DNA of 64,000 nt from Luteimonas sp. 9C (GTDB lineage Bacteria > Pseudomonadota > Gammaproteobacteria > Xanthomonadales > Xanthomonadaceae): contig NZ_LR733313.1 in NCBI RefSeq assembly GCF_902506295.1, positions 403,101 to 467,100 of the forward strand, written 5' to 3'. The notes beneath the pieces are model-generated. The model saw nothing but the letters and a program-made list of their open reading frames with translations. It had not been told where the DNA came from and did not search any database. Positions 17,722 to 26,512 of the stretch are shown here, piece by piece; position 1 is the stretch's first letter; each line of letters opens with the position of its first letter. Made by a program: the position numbers and the translations under genes.

Positions 17722-19089
17722 ATGTTCCGCCGCCCCCTGTTCCTGTCGCTCGCACTCGCGCTGACGTCCAGTCCGTTGCTGGCCGCCGATCTCGTCCAGA
17801 CCTACGAGCTGGCCCGCACCAATGATCCGACGCTGTCGATCGCCGAATCGCAGCGCCTGTCGACCAAGGAAGGCGCGGTCCAGGCCCGCGGCGCACTGCT
17901 GCCTCAGATCAACGGCAGCGCCTCGCTGACCGACAGCCGCGTTGCAGGCGTGTCGGGCCGCGGGCGGACGCGCAGTTACGGCATCAATGCCGGCCAGGTG
18001 CTGTTCGACTGGGGCCAGGTGTCGACGCTGCGTTCGCAGCGCGCGCTGAGCACGGCGGCCGACTTCCAGCTCGACGCGGACAACGACTCGCTGATCACGC
18101 GGACGTCGGCGGCGTACTTCGACGTGCTGGTGTCGACCGAAACCCTGGCCGCCGCCGAGGCTGCCGAGGCCGCGTTCAAGCGCCAGTTCGATTTCGCCGA
18201 CAAGCGTCTCGAAGTGGGTCTGGCACCGATCACCGACGTGCACGAGGCGCGCGCCCAGTACGACGGCGCCCGCGCGAACACGATCGTCCAGCGCAACGCG
18301 CTACAGGATGCCTACCAGGCATTGGCCGAGATCACCGGTTCGGAGATCCGCGACCTGCGCGGCCTGCCCGACGATTTCACCCCGCAGCTGCCGGAAGGCC
18401 GCGACGCGGAAGCCTGGGTCGCCACCGCGATCGAGCAGAATCCGCAGCTGCAGGCCCTGCGCTACCAGGTGACGGCTTCCGAGTACGGCGTGACCGCAGC
18501 GAAGTCGGCGCATCTGCCGACGCTCGATCTCGGCGCCAGCTATGGCAACAGTGACACCTGGGGGCGCGAGAACATCGACACCCTCACGCGTCGTGGCGAA
18601 ACCAACAGCATCGGCGTGACGCTGACCGTGCCGATCTTCAGCGGCGGCATCACCCAGTCGCGCGTGCGCCAGTCGATCGCCCAGCGCGACATCACCACCG
18701 ACCAGTACGAAGCGCAGCGCCGCGCGATCGAACGCAACACCCGCAGCGCCTACCAGAACCTCGTCGCCGGCATCACCGAAGTCGAGGCACGCCGTCTGGC
18801 GCTGGTCTCGGCCAACAGCGCCTACGAGGCCTCGCAGGTCGGTCTGGAAGTCGGTACGCGCACCGTCATCGACGTGCTGATCAACCAGCAGAACCTGTTC
18901 TCGGCGCGCCAGGCCTATGCCTTCGCCAAGTACAACTTCCTGCAGAGCCGCCTGCTGCTCGAGCAGGCCGCCGGCACGCTGGACATCGGCAACCTGCAGA
19001 ACGTGAACCGTCAGCTGACCGTCGACGTCAACAGCGTCGGCGCGTCCACGGGGACCGGCGACGGCACGGCGACACCGCCGCCACAGTAA
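17722..19089 (+). CDS. tolC: TolC-family outer membrane efflux channel
   Basis: 455 aa from the ATG at 17722. Signal peptide MFRRPLFLSLALALTSSPLLA, then DLVQTYELARTNDPTL, the standard TolC N-terminus. Two OEP repeats follow, the second containing RREQ-like GVTLTVPIFSGGITQSRVRQS and a YQNLVAGITEVEARRLA helix. It forms the outer-membrane and periplasmic tunnel for RND and type I exporters, and is the likely partner of the pump 1.6 kb upstream. The convergent waaA stop is only 12 bases away, so there is almost no room for a separate terminator. Confidence 0.95.
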   Translation: MFRRPLFLSLALALTSSPLLAADLVQTYELARTNDPTLSIAESQRLSTKEGAVQARGALLPQINGSASLTDSRVAGVSGRGRTRSYGINAGQVLFDWGQVSTLRSQRALSTAADFQLDADNDSLITRTSAAYFDVLVSTETLAAAEAAEAAFKRQFDFADKRLEVGLAPITDVHEARAQYDGARANTIVQRNALQDAYQALAEITGSEIRDLRGLPDDFTPQLPEGRDAEAWVATAIEQNPQLQALRYQVTASEYGVTAAKSAHLPTLDLGASYGNSDTWGRENIDTLTRRGETNSIGVTLTVPIFSGGITQSRVRQSIAQRDITTDQYEAQRRAIERNTRSAYQNLVAGITEVEARRLALVSANSAYEASQVGLEVGTRTVIDVLINQQNLFSARQAYAFAKYNFLQSRLLLEQAAGTLDIGNLQNVNRQLTVDVNSVGASTGTGDGTATPPPQ

Positions 19090-19101
19090 GCCCTGCGGCG
19101 G

Positions 19102-20442
19102 TCAGGACGACGACGGCGCGGATCGCAGGATCCGCGCTGTTTTCGTATCCGGCGCCGGCAGATCCGGCTCGATCAGGGCCAGCGTGCGCGCGAGTGCGCC
19201 GCGGCCATTGGCGACGAGCGCACGGCCGGCCTCGGCCATCGTCTCGCGCGCGTGCGCATCGTCCAGCAATGCGGCGATGTGGTCGTGCACCGCGTCCGCG
19301 TCTTCGCCGATCCGCAGCGCCTCCGCGCGCCCCAGCTGCCTGGCGATGTCGGTGAAGTTCTGCAGGTGCGGCCCGGTGACCACCGGCGTGCCGACGGCGG
19401 CCGGCTCGAGCAGATTGTGGCCGCCGATGTCCTGCAGGCTGCCGCCGACGAAGGACACGTCGGCGCAGGCGAAGAACTGGCCCAGTTCACCGAGGGTGTC
19501 GAGCACGAAGACGTCGTCGCCGGCATCGGGCCAGGTGGTCAGCGCGCGGGTGGCCACGCGCCAGCCGGCATCGACGGCGAGCTGCATCGCGCTGCGGAAC
19601 CGCTCGGGATGGCGCGGCGCCCAGATCAGCAGCAGGTCGGGCCATCGCACGCGCAGGCGGCGGTGGATGCCGATGACCGCCGCTTCCTCTTCGGGATGCG
19701 TGCTGGCCGCGATCCACACCGGCCGCGCGCCGGCGTGGCCGCGGAAGTCGGCGAGCAACTTCGCGATCTTTGCGTCGTCGAGGGTGATGTCGAACTTGAG
19801 GTTGCCGGTGTCGATCACCGCCTCGCGCAGCGCACCGAGTTTGACGAAACGCTTGCCGTCGTCCCCGGACTGCGTCGCGACGCGGCGGACCGTGCGCAGC
19901 GCGCGGCCGACCAGCGGGCGCAGCACGCGATAGCCGCGTAGCGAACGTGCCGACAGTCGTGCGTTGACGATCACCGTCGGCACGCCGGCATCGCGGCAGC
20001 AGAACAGCAGGTTCGGCCATAGTTCGGTCTCGACGATCAGGCCGATCTGCGGACGGAAATGACGCAGGAAACGCCGCACCGCGCCCGACAGGTCGTAGGG
20101 CAGGTAGACGTGCTCGACGCGCGTGCCCCACAGCGCCCGCACGCGCTCCGAACCGGTCGGCGTGATCGTCGTGACCAGCAGGCGACGCGCCGGATCGCGG
20201 GCGAGCAGTGCGTTGATCAGCGGCGCCGCGGCGTTGACCTCGCCTACCGAGACGGCGTGCACCCACACCGGCGCCGTCAGCGGCGGCGTGCGGTAGATGC
20301 CGTAGCGCTCGTCCCAGCGCAGCAGGTAGGCCGACTGCCGGAAGCCGCGCCAGATCAGGTGATAGACCGTGATCGGCGCGAGCACGACGAGCAGGGCCGA
20401 GTAGAGGCCGCGCAGCAGTCGTTCTGTGGTGTCGGCCGGCAT
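19102..20442 (-). CDS. waaA: 3-deoxy-D-manno-octulosonic acid (Kdo) transferase
   Basis: 446 aa. It adds Kdo to lipid IVA at the inner membrane. An N-terminal membrane anchor (LYSALLVVLAPITVYHLIWRGF) is followed by VHAVSVGEVNAAAPLI, where the Glu is the catalytic acidic residue of this GT30 family. ETELWPNLL and the C-terminal GHNLLEPAAVGTPVVTGPH motif confirm the call. The start ATG at 20442 faces the divergent acyltransferase start at 20493, giving a shared 50-base promoter region for two lipid A genes. Confidence 0.95.
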   Translation of the reverse strand: MPADTTERLLRGLYSALLVVLAPITVYHLIWRGFRQSAYLLRWDERYGIYRTPPLTAPVWVHAVSVGEVNAAAPLINALLARDPARRLLVTTITPTGSERVRALWGTRVEHVYLPYDLSGAVRRFLRHFRPQIGLIVETELWPNLLFCCRDAGVPTVIVNARLSARSLRGYRVLRPLVGRALRTVRRVATQSGDDGKRFVKLGALREAVIDTGNLKFDITLDDAKIAKLLADFRGHAGARPVWIAASTHPEEEAAVIGIHRRLRVRWPDLLLIWAPRHPERFRSAMQLAVDAGWRVATRALTTWPDAGDDVFVLDTLGELGQFFACADVSFVGGSLQDIGGHNLLEPAAVGTPVVTGPHLQNFTDIARQLGRAEALRIGEDADAVHDHIAALLDDAHARETMAEAGRALVANGRGALARTLALIEPDLPAPDTKTARILRSAPSSS

Positions 20443-20492
20443 CGGCACAGGATAGCGGATGCCTGCACGGCTCCACCTTCTACAATGGCCCG

Positions 20493-21401
20493 ATGTCGAC
20501 GCCGCCCCTGCCCCGCCCGCCGCTCGCGCCCCGCCACTGGCCGGCGTGGCTCGGCATCGGCCTGATGGCGCTCGCGGCGCGGATCCCGTGGCCACTGCAG
20601 CGCGCGCTCGGACGCGGACTCGGCGCCACCTTGCGCGTCGCGCTGGCGGCCCGTCGCCGGGTCGCGGCGCGCAATCTCGAACTGTGTTTTCCCGAACTCG
20701 ACGCGCCTGCGCGCGATGCGCTGCTGCGTCGCCATTTCCACGCGCTGGGCATCGGCCTGTTCGAATTCGCACGCGCCTGGTGGGGCTCGATCGCACCGCT
20801 GCGGCGCGGACTGGTCGTCGAAGGCGTCGAGCATGTCGAATCCGCGCGCGCGGCGGGGCGTGGCGTGATCGTCGTGTCCGGCCACTTCACCACGCTCGAA
20901 GTCTGCGGCCGCCTGATGTGCGACCACATCCCGCTGGCCGGCATGTATCGCCCGCATTCGGAAGCGGCGATGGAATGGGCGGTGCGCCGCGGGCGCGCGC
21001 GCTACGCCGCGGCGATGTTTCCCAAGCGCGACGTGCGCGGGGTGGTGCGCCACCTCAAGCGCGGCGGCCTGCTGTGGTACGCGCCCGACCAGGATCCCAG
21101 TGGCGGCGACGCGGTCTACGTGCCGTTCTTCGGCCGCTCTGCGCACAGCCTCACGTCGACCCACTCGCTCGCGCGCCTGTCGGGTGCGGCGGTGGTGTTC
21201 TACCGGCATGTGCGCCGCGACGACGGCGGCTACACGCTGACGCTGTCTCCGGCGCCCGCGCCGTATCCGACGCAGGACGCGACCGCGGACACCGCGACGG
21301 TCATCGCCGGCATCGAGGACATGGTCCGCGCGGCGCCCGACCAGTACCTGTGGATCCACCGGCGCTTCAAGCGGCAACCGGATGGAGCATCGCTGTACTG
21401 A
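20493..21401 (+). CDS. lipid A biosynthesis acyltransferase (LpxL/HtrB-like)
   Basis: 302 aa, membrane-associated. The catalytic HX4E motif is visible as GHFTTLE at about residue 130, after RVAARNLELCFPEL, which is a hallmark of LpxL/LpxM proteins. DQDPSGGDAVYVPFFG and QYLWIHRRFK complete the family pattern. It transfers a secondary acyl chain to Kdo2-lipid IVA. Sequence alone does not decide between LpxL and LpxM roles, so no symbol is given. It is divergent from waaA, whose product it follows in the pathway. Confidence 0.9.
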   Translation: MSTPPLPRPPLAPRHWPAWLGIGLMALAARIPWPLQRALGRGLGATLRVALAARRRVAARNLELCFPELDAPARDALLRRHFHALGIGLFEFARAWWGSIAPLRRGLVVEGVEHVESARAAGRGVIVVSGHFTTLEVCGRLMCDHIPLAGMYRPHSEAAMEWAVRRGRARYAAAMFPKRDVRGVVRHLKRGGLLWYAPDQDPSGGDAVYVPFFGRSAHSLTSTHSLARLSGAAVVFYRHVRRDDGGYTLTLSPAPAPYPTQDATADTATVIAGIEDMVRAAPDQYLWIHRRFKRQPDGASLY

Positions 21402-21418
21402 GCGAAGGCGACCGCCTA

Positions 21419-21567
21419 CGTCGGATGGGCAGAGCGCAGCGAAACCCATCATTGTTCTGATTGATGGAGTCGTGCATCTGCCGAGATCGGCGGTGCTGCA
21501 TCGATGGCTGCGATCGCGAGTACGCGCATGGCGACGATAGGTGTCGCTGCGCTCTACCCATCCGACG
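21419..21567. repeat. 149-bp inverted-repeat element (24-bp arms)
   Basis: The left arm 21419-21442 (CGTCGGATGGGCAGAGCGCA plus GCGA) and right arm 21544-21567 are reverse complements with one mismatch in 24. The interior is about 100 bp with no gene. The arm resembles the GGATGGG-AGAGCGCAGCGAAACCCATC repeats scattered in Lysobacter and Xanthomonas genomes. It fills the gap between two convergent envelope genes. A truncated relative lies at 27521-27541. It may act as a bidirectional terminator or be a small non-autonomous mobile element. Confidence 0.7.
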
Positions 21568-21575
21568 GATCTCGA

Positions 21576-22931
21576 TCAGCGCAGCACGCCGTCCTGCGGC
21601 TGCACCGGCTCCACGCGCGCGAGCAGGCTGCCGGCGTACAGGGCAGACAGCAGCAGCGTGAAGCCGCCCCAGAACGTCGAATAGAACGCGAGATGCGTGT
21701 TGAGCGGGAACACCGTCACCGCGAGCGCGAGCATCGCCGGCCGCGCCTGTTCGCGTGCGTCGGGTGTGGCGAAGCGCCAGGCGCGCCAGGCCATCGCCAC
21801 GCCCGCCAGCCACATCAGCAGGCCGATGAGTCCGGTCTCGCTGCCGATCTCGAGCACGATCTGGTGGGCGTGGAACGCAGGCCCATCGCCCCAGGCCGCC
21901 AGTTCGCCCGGTCGCGGATCACAGCCGGCAAAGGCTTCGCGAAAGCCCCGAGCACCGACGCCGTTGACCGGATTCTCGCGGACCATGCACAGCGCCGCGT
22001 CCCAGATGCGCGCGCGACCCGACAGCGCGTTGTCGACGCCGGCCTCGTCGGCCGACAGCCCCATCGCGGTGCGCTCGATGCGGTCACGCACCTGCGGCGA
22101 ACCCACGGCCGCGACCACGGCCACGACGAGCCCGGCCGCGAACACCGCCAGCAGGCGACGCCAGCCGAGCAGGCGCCAGCCGGAGAACAGCAGCACCAGC
22201 GCATAGGTCAGCCACGACGCGCGCGAGCCGGCAAACAGCAGCACGATGCCGATCGCCGCGCTCGCGATCACCCAGCCGCTGGCGCCGAAGCGGCGGCCCG
22301 CCCAGTACAGCCCGAACGGCGACAGACTGGCCAGCACCACGCCGAGCTTGAGATTGCAGGGGCCCAGCACACCGCCGAGGCGGTCCGCGGCGGCGATCTG
22401 GTCGACCGTGCACATCGGCCGGCTGCTGATCAGCTGCTTGAGCTGGTCGATGCCGAAGAACAGCGGGCTGGTGCCGAACACGACTTCGCACAGACCGTCG
22501 ATCGTCCACACCGCGACGATCACCGCCAGCCCGCCCAGCGTGATGCGCCGGCCGCGGCGCGTCGCGACCGCGGACGCCACCAGCCACAGGAACGGGAGAT
22601 AGCGCAGGTCGACCAGCGCCTCGCGCAGCGCGCGCCCGACATCGACCGAATCCACTGCCGAGACCAGCTGGGGCAGCCAGTAGGCGAAGAACAGCACGCT
22701 GGTCAGCGCCCAGGCCGGCGCGCTGAGCAGGGCGGCACCGCCGCGGAATCGCGCGCCGACCAGATGGATGATCGCCGCCAGCGCGCCCAGCACCATCACG
22801 CCCTCGGCGTAGCCGGGCGCAGGCCACAGGATCACGAAGGCCAGGACCCAGTGCGGCGCCCAGCGCCAGCCGACGGGGCGCGGCGCAGAGGCACCGCTCG
22901 CGGTTTCAGTTGTCGTCGTCGAACTCGTCAT
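21576..22931 (-). CDS. O-antigen ligase-like (Wzy_C) membrane protein
   Basis: 451 aa, roughly ten TM segments. The Wzy/WaaL-type layout is visible: FAGSRASWLTYALVLLFSG before a periplasmic loop containing SGRARIWDAALCMVRENPVNGVGARGFREAF and FHAHQIVLEIGSETGLIGL with conserved Arg and His. Such proteins polymerise O-antigen or ligate it to lipid A core. Placement with waaA, a lipid A acyltransferase and a glycosyltransferase favours an LPS role. The start at 22931 overlaps the end of the glycosyltransferase gene by 26 bases. Confidence 0.85.
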   Translation of the reverse strand: MTSSTTTTETASGASAPRPVGWRWAPHWVLAFVILWPAPGYAEGVMVLGALAAIIHLVGARFRGGAALLSAPAWALTSVLFFAYWLPQLVSAVDSVDVGRALREALVDLRYLPFLWLVASAVATRRGRRITLGGLAVIVAVWTIDGLCEVVFGTSPLFFGIDQLKQLISSRPMCTVDQIAAADRLGGVLGPCNLKLGVVLASLSPFGLYWAGRRFGASGWVIASAAIGIVLLFAGSRASWLTYALVLLFSGWRLLGWRRLLAVFAAGLVVAVVAAVGSPQVRDRIERTAMGLSADEAGVDNALSGRARIWDAALCMVRENPVNGVGARGFREAFAGCDPRPGELAAWGDGPAFHAHQIVLEIGSETGLIGLLMWLAGVAMAWRAWRFATPDAREQARPAMLALAVTVFPLNTHLAFYSTFWGGFTLLLSALYAGSLLARVEPVQPQDGVLR

Positions 22932-24027
22932 AGACCGCGAGGGTCGCCTCCTGCATCGCACGCAGCGTGTCGGGCATCGTACCGGCTCGCGCCGGCGCTC
23001 GCGTGACCAGCGCGCGTGCGGCGTGCGCCAACGCGACGCGATCGAACGGCGCCACCGTGCCCTCGGGCTGCAGTTGCGCGAGCAGTTCGCCGACGCCGCC
23101 ATGCGCCCAGCCGACCACCGGCCGCGCGCACGACAGCGCTTCGAGCACGGTGCGGCCGAACGCTTCGGGCTTGCGCGAGAGCTGCAGCACCAGATCGCTG
23201 GCCGCATAGGCGCGGGCGATCGCATCGGTGGGCGCGGTCATCGCCAGCGCATCGCCGCATCCCGCGGCATCGGCGGCGCGGGTGAGTTCGTCGAGATAGG
23301 CCTCGCGCCCCGCCTCGCGCGCCCCGGGCATCCACAGGCGCGCATCCAGGCCTTCGGCGCGCAGGTCGCCGAGCAGCGTGATCGCATCGTGGTGGCCCTT
23401 GAGCCGCGTGCCGCGGCCGGGCAACAGCAGCAGCGGGCCATCGCCGCCGAGCGCGGGCCAGCGCGCCGCGATCTCGACACGTGCACCCGCGTTCGGATGC
23501 GACGTCGCCGGGAACTGCGTCGGATCGATGCCGCGCGGAATCACCCGCAGGCGCGCGTGCGGCGTCGCCGGATAGTGCTGCAGCAGATAGTCGCGCACGG
23601 TGTCCGACACGCAGATGACCCGCTCGCCGCGGGCCATGATCGCGCTGTAGCGCGACGGCGAATTGAGCCCGTGCATGGTGGTGACGAACCGCGGGCGGCG
23701 CGTTTCGGGCAGGCCACGCAGCGCCCACCAGCCGATCCACGCCGGCAGTCGCGAGCGGGCATGCACGATGTCGGCGCCGGTGTCGGCGAGCAGGCGTCGC
23801 AGCGTGCGCACATGGCGCAGCACCCGGAGCGATTTCGCACCGATGTCGAGCGCGATGTGAGTCGCGCCGGTGGCCTCCAGCGCGGGCACGAGACGTCCGC
23901 CCGCGGAGACGACGATCGCGCGATGGCCGGCATCGACCAGCGCCTGCGCGATTTCGATCGTGGAACGCTCGACGCCGCCCGACGACAACGCGGGCAGCAA
24001 CTGGATGACGGTCAGCGGTCGACGCAT
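22906..24027 (-). CDS. GT4-family glycosyltransferase
   Basis: 373 aa, GT-B fold. The N-terminus LPALSSGGVERSTIEIAQAL and the C-terminal RKPEAFGRTVLEALSCARPVVGWAHGGVGELL, containing the EX7E nucleotide-sugar motif, are typical of group 1 (WaaG-like) enzymes. VIPRGIDPTQF sits between the domains. It is cytoplasmic and probably adds a core or O-antigen sugar. It overlaps the O-ligase-like gene, so the two are co-translated. Donor sugar cannot be read from sequence. Confidence 0.9.
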   Translation of the reverse strand: MRRPLTVIQLLPALSSGGVERSTIEIAQALVDAGHRAIVVSAGGRLVPALEATGATHIALDIGAKSLRVLRHVRTLRRLLADTGADIVHARSRLPAWIGWWALRGLPETRRPRFVTTMHGLNSPSRYSAIMARGERVICVSDTVRDYLLQHYPATPHARLRVIPRGIDPTQFPATSHPNAGARVEIAARWPALGGDGPLLLLPGRGTRLKGHHDAITLLGDLRAEGLDARLWMPGAREAGREAYLDELTRAADAAGCGDALAMTAPTDAIARAYAASDLVLQLSRKPEAFGRTVLEALSCARPVVGWAHGGVGELLAQLQPEGTVAPFDRVALAHAARALVTRAPARAGTMPDTLRAMQEATLAVYDEFDDDN

Positions 24028-24049
24028 ACGGGCGCGGAACGCGCCGGGG

Positions 24050-24256
24050 TCAGTCGACGAGAACGAAGTGCGCGCCGCAGTACGGGCAGTCGGACTCGCC
24101 GTTCTCGGCTTCGATCGGCAGGTAGACGCGCGGATGCGAATTCCACAGCGCCATCGACGGCAGCGGGCAGCTCAGCGGCAGGTCGGCGCGGCGCACTTCA
24201 TAGCGCTGGGCGGCATTGGCTTGCGTCGGGGCTGCGGTCATGACGGCGGTGTTCAT
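24050..24256 (-). CDS. zinc-finger (zf-CHCC) domain protein
   Basis: 68 aa from the ATG at 24256; ATGs at 24274 and 24241 are alternatives. LPLSCPLPSMALWNSHPRVYLPIE and SDCPYCGAHFVLVD supply the Cys-His-Cys-Cys ligand set. The same small fold occurs as a zinc-binding subunit of mitochondrial complex I (NDUFS6). In Proteobacteria it is a stand-alone protein of unknown role, often beside LPS genes. It lies 22 bases upstream of the glycosyltransferase on the same strand. Confidence 0.85.
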   Translation of the reverse strand: MNTAVMTAAPTQANAAQRYEVRRADLPLSCPLPSMALWNSHPRVYLPIEAENGESDCPYCGAHFVLVD

Positions 24257-24300
24257 CGGCGTGGAGGCCGCCATTCTAGCGCGCGACCGTGCAGACGGGC

Positions 24301-24981
24301 TCAGCCCGGCAGGGTGATCAGCAGCAGTTCGGCGCCGTCGTGCGTGGCGACGAGACCGGTGACGACGGTCTCCGCATGCCAGCCCAGCGCATCGCCGGCC
24401 GCGAGCGTCTGCCCGTCGAGCGTCACGCCCCCGCGCAGGACCTGCAGCCAGTGCCGCTGCGTGGCGTCGAGCGTCAGGCCCAGACGTGCACCCGGTGCGA
24501 TGCGCGCATGGTGCAGCCCGGCCTGCTGGCGGATCGGCAGGCTGCCCGCGGCGCCATCGGGCGCGGCGAGCAGCGTCCAACCCGCGTCGCCGGCCACCCG
24601 CATGACGCCCGTGGCCGGCGACAGATTGACCCGGTCGGGCTGGATCGCGATGCGCAGCACGCGCGCACCCTCGGCGCCTGCGGTTTCGACCGGCGTATCG
24701 CTGGCATGACCGGCGCCGGTCCAGGCCAGCGCACCGGCCTCGAGCGCGGCGCCGTCGCGGCCCAGGACGCCGTCGAGCACCAGGACCAGCAGCTCCATGT
24801 TCGCCACGCGCTGCGCGGGCACGGTCGCGCCCGGCGGCAGATGCTCCTCGTTGAGCTGGCGCAGCGCGCCGAAGCCCAGCCAGTCGGGATCGTGGAAATC
24901 ACCGCTGGAGAACGTGCACAGGCGCGTGCGATCGCCGTGCGTGGTGCGGCCGCGCTGGTCGGCGGGACGTTGGACTTTCAT
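24301..24981 (-). CDS. pirin-family bicupin with degenerate metal site
   Basis: 226 aa from the ATG at 24981. DFHDPDWLGFGALRQLNEEHLPPGA matches the pirin/YhaK N-terminal cupin. The metal motif that normally reads THPHRDME is here AQRVANME at about residues 56-63, so both His ligands are missing. The later GRGIxHSE region reads TGAGHASD, keeping one His. Quercetinase-like iron chemistry is therefore unlikely. It stands alone between a small zinc protein and a yceI gene. Confidence 0.82.
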   Translation of the reverse strand: MKVQRPADQRGRTTHGDRTRLCTFSSGDFHDPDWLGFGALRQLNEEHLPPGATVPAQRVANMELLVLVLDGVLGRDGAALEAGALAWTGAGHASDTPVETAGAEGARVLRIAIQPDRVNLSPATGVMRVAGDAGWTLLAAPDGAAGSLPIRQQAGLHHARIAPGARLGLTLDATQRHWLQVLRGGVTLDGQTLAAGDALGWHAETVVTGLVATHDGAELLLITLPG

Positions 24982-25057
24982 GACGGCAGATCCGGATCGC
25001 GGAAACGAAAACGCCGGCGCTCGGGAGACCCGTGCGCCGGCGTCGTGACGCGGAAGC

Positions 25058-25774
25058 TTACTGCGCGGCAGGCGCGGCCGGGGCGGCGCCTTCGGCGACG
25101 ACGGCCTCGGTGGTGATGCGCAGTTCGACTTCATCGCTGACGTTCGGCGCATACGCGCCCACGCCGAAGTCGCTGCGCTTGATCTGCGCGACCGCGTCGA
25201 AACCGGCGGCGGCGCGCTTGGCCATCGGCTGCTCGCCGAACTTGTTGATCGTGACGTCCAGCACCACCGGCTTGGTGATGTCCTTGATCGTCAGGTCACC
25301 GGTGACCTTGAGCTGGTTGGTGCCGGCGCTCTCGACCGCGGTGCTCTTGAACGTGGCGTTCGGGAACTTGGCCGCGTCGAAGAAATCGGCGCTGCGCAGG
25401 TGGTCGTCGAAATCGCCGACGTGCGAGTTCAGGCCCGACAGCGGCAGCGTGACCTCGACCGACGACGCGCCGACGTTCTCGGCGTCGTAGACGATCTGGC
25501 CGGAGACTTCGCCGAAGTGCGCGATCGGATTGGAGAAGCCGAAATGGCTCCACTGGGCGATGACGTCGGTGTGCTTGGGGTCGAGCACGTAGGTGCCCGA
25601 CACGCCGGTGATGGCGTCGGCGGCCGGTGCGGTGTCGGTCATCGGCTCGGTCGCCGGCTGCGCGGTGGCGGTGGCGGCAGGCGGGGTGGCATCCGCCGGC
25701 GCCGGATCCTGCTGGGCGCAGGCGGCGAGGGCAAGGGCGGCGGCAAGCGGGAGCAGCAGGTGGGCGGTACGCAT
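25058..25774 (-). CDS. YceI-family lipoprotein
   Basis: 238 aa from the ATG at 25774. Lipobox LAAC ends the signal at about residue 19, followed by an Ala/Pro/Thr-rich linker. The YceI lipocalin-like barrel begins at GTYVLDPKHTDVIAQWSHFGFSNPIAHFGEVSG and ends with ELRITTEAVV. The family binds long isoprenoid or amphiphilic ligands in the periplasm; some members are induced by base or osmotic stress. The lipid anchor is a deviation from secreted YceI. The ligand is not known here. Confidence 0.9.
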   Translation of the reverse strand: MRTAHLLLPLAAALALAACAQQDPAPADATPPAATATAQPATEPMTDTAPAADAITGVSGTYVLDPKHTDVIAQWSHFGFSNPIAHFGEVSGQIVYDAENVGASSVEVTLPLSGLNSHVGDFDDHLRSADFFDAAKFPNATFKSTAVESAGTNQLKVTGDLTIKDITKPVVLDVTINKFGEQPMAKRAAAGFDAVAQIKRSDFGVGAYAPNVSDEVELRITTEAVVAEGAAPAAPAAQ

Positions 25775-25841
25775 GGGCGGATCCTCGAACGGGTGGTGGG
25801 CGGAAACCGCGCGGCCGGATCGCCGGCGCGCGGGCGGAAGA

Positions 25842-26429
25842 TCAGACGATGCGCGCGGCTTCGTCGAAGGGCAGGCGCGGCGAACGCGGGAAGATCGTCG
25901 AGGGATCGCCGGTGCCCAGATTGACCAGGAAGTTCGACTTGATCGCCGTGCCGGCGAAGAATGCTTCGTCGACCTTGGCGTTGTCGAAGCCGGACATCGC
26001 ACCGGTATCGAGACCCAGCGCGCGCGCGGCTAGGATCAGATAGGCGCCCTGCAGGCTGCCATTGCGGAATGCCGGCACTTCGCGGTTCTCGCGCGGACCG
26101 TCGAACCAGCTCTTGGCATCGGTGTGCGGAAACAGGAACGGCAGCTTCTCGTGGAAGTCCTCGTCGTGGGCGACGATCACGATCACCGGCGCCGACATCG
26201 TCTTCTCGTAATTGCCTTCGGAGAGCGCCGGCCCGAGCTTCGCCTTGGCTTCGGCCGACTTCACGAACACGAAGCGCGCGGGCGAGGAATTGGCCGACGT
26301 CGGTGCGAACTTCAGCAGGTCGTAGAGCTGGCGCAGCGTGTCGTCACTGATCTCGCCACTGAACCCGTTGTAGGTGCGGGCGGTGCGGAACAGCTGGTCG
26401 AGCGCGGCATCGGGCAGAACATCGGTCAT
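25842..26429 (-). CDS. nitroreductase-family protein (RutE/malonic semialdehyde reductase-like)
   Basis: 195 aa from the ATG at 26429 (a TTG two codons upstream is also in frame). FMN-binding nitroreductase fold: [43 protein letters not shown] is the RutE-type N-terminus, and [29 protein letters not shown] the family's core. RutE reduces malonic semialdehyde to 3-hydroxypropionate in pyrimidine breakdown, but no other rut gene is nearby. A general NADH-dependent reductase role is equally possible. Confidence 0.88.
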   Translation of the reverse strand: MTDVLPDAALDQLFRTARTYNGFSGEISDDTLRQLYDLLKFAPTSANSSPARFVFVKSAEAKAKLGPALSEGNYEKTMSAPVIVIVAHDEDFHEKLPFLFPHTDAKSWFDGPRENREVPAFRNGSLQGAYLILAARALGLDTGAMSGFDNAKVDEAFFAGTAIKSNFLVNLGTGDPSTIFPRSPRLPFDEAARIV

Positions 26430-26512
26430 CGGCAACCTCGGATCGGATGGGCCAGGCAGGGCCGCAGTGTAGAGTCCTGCGGCGGCGCGACGCGTGCGAC
26501 GGCGCAGAACGG

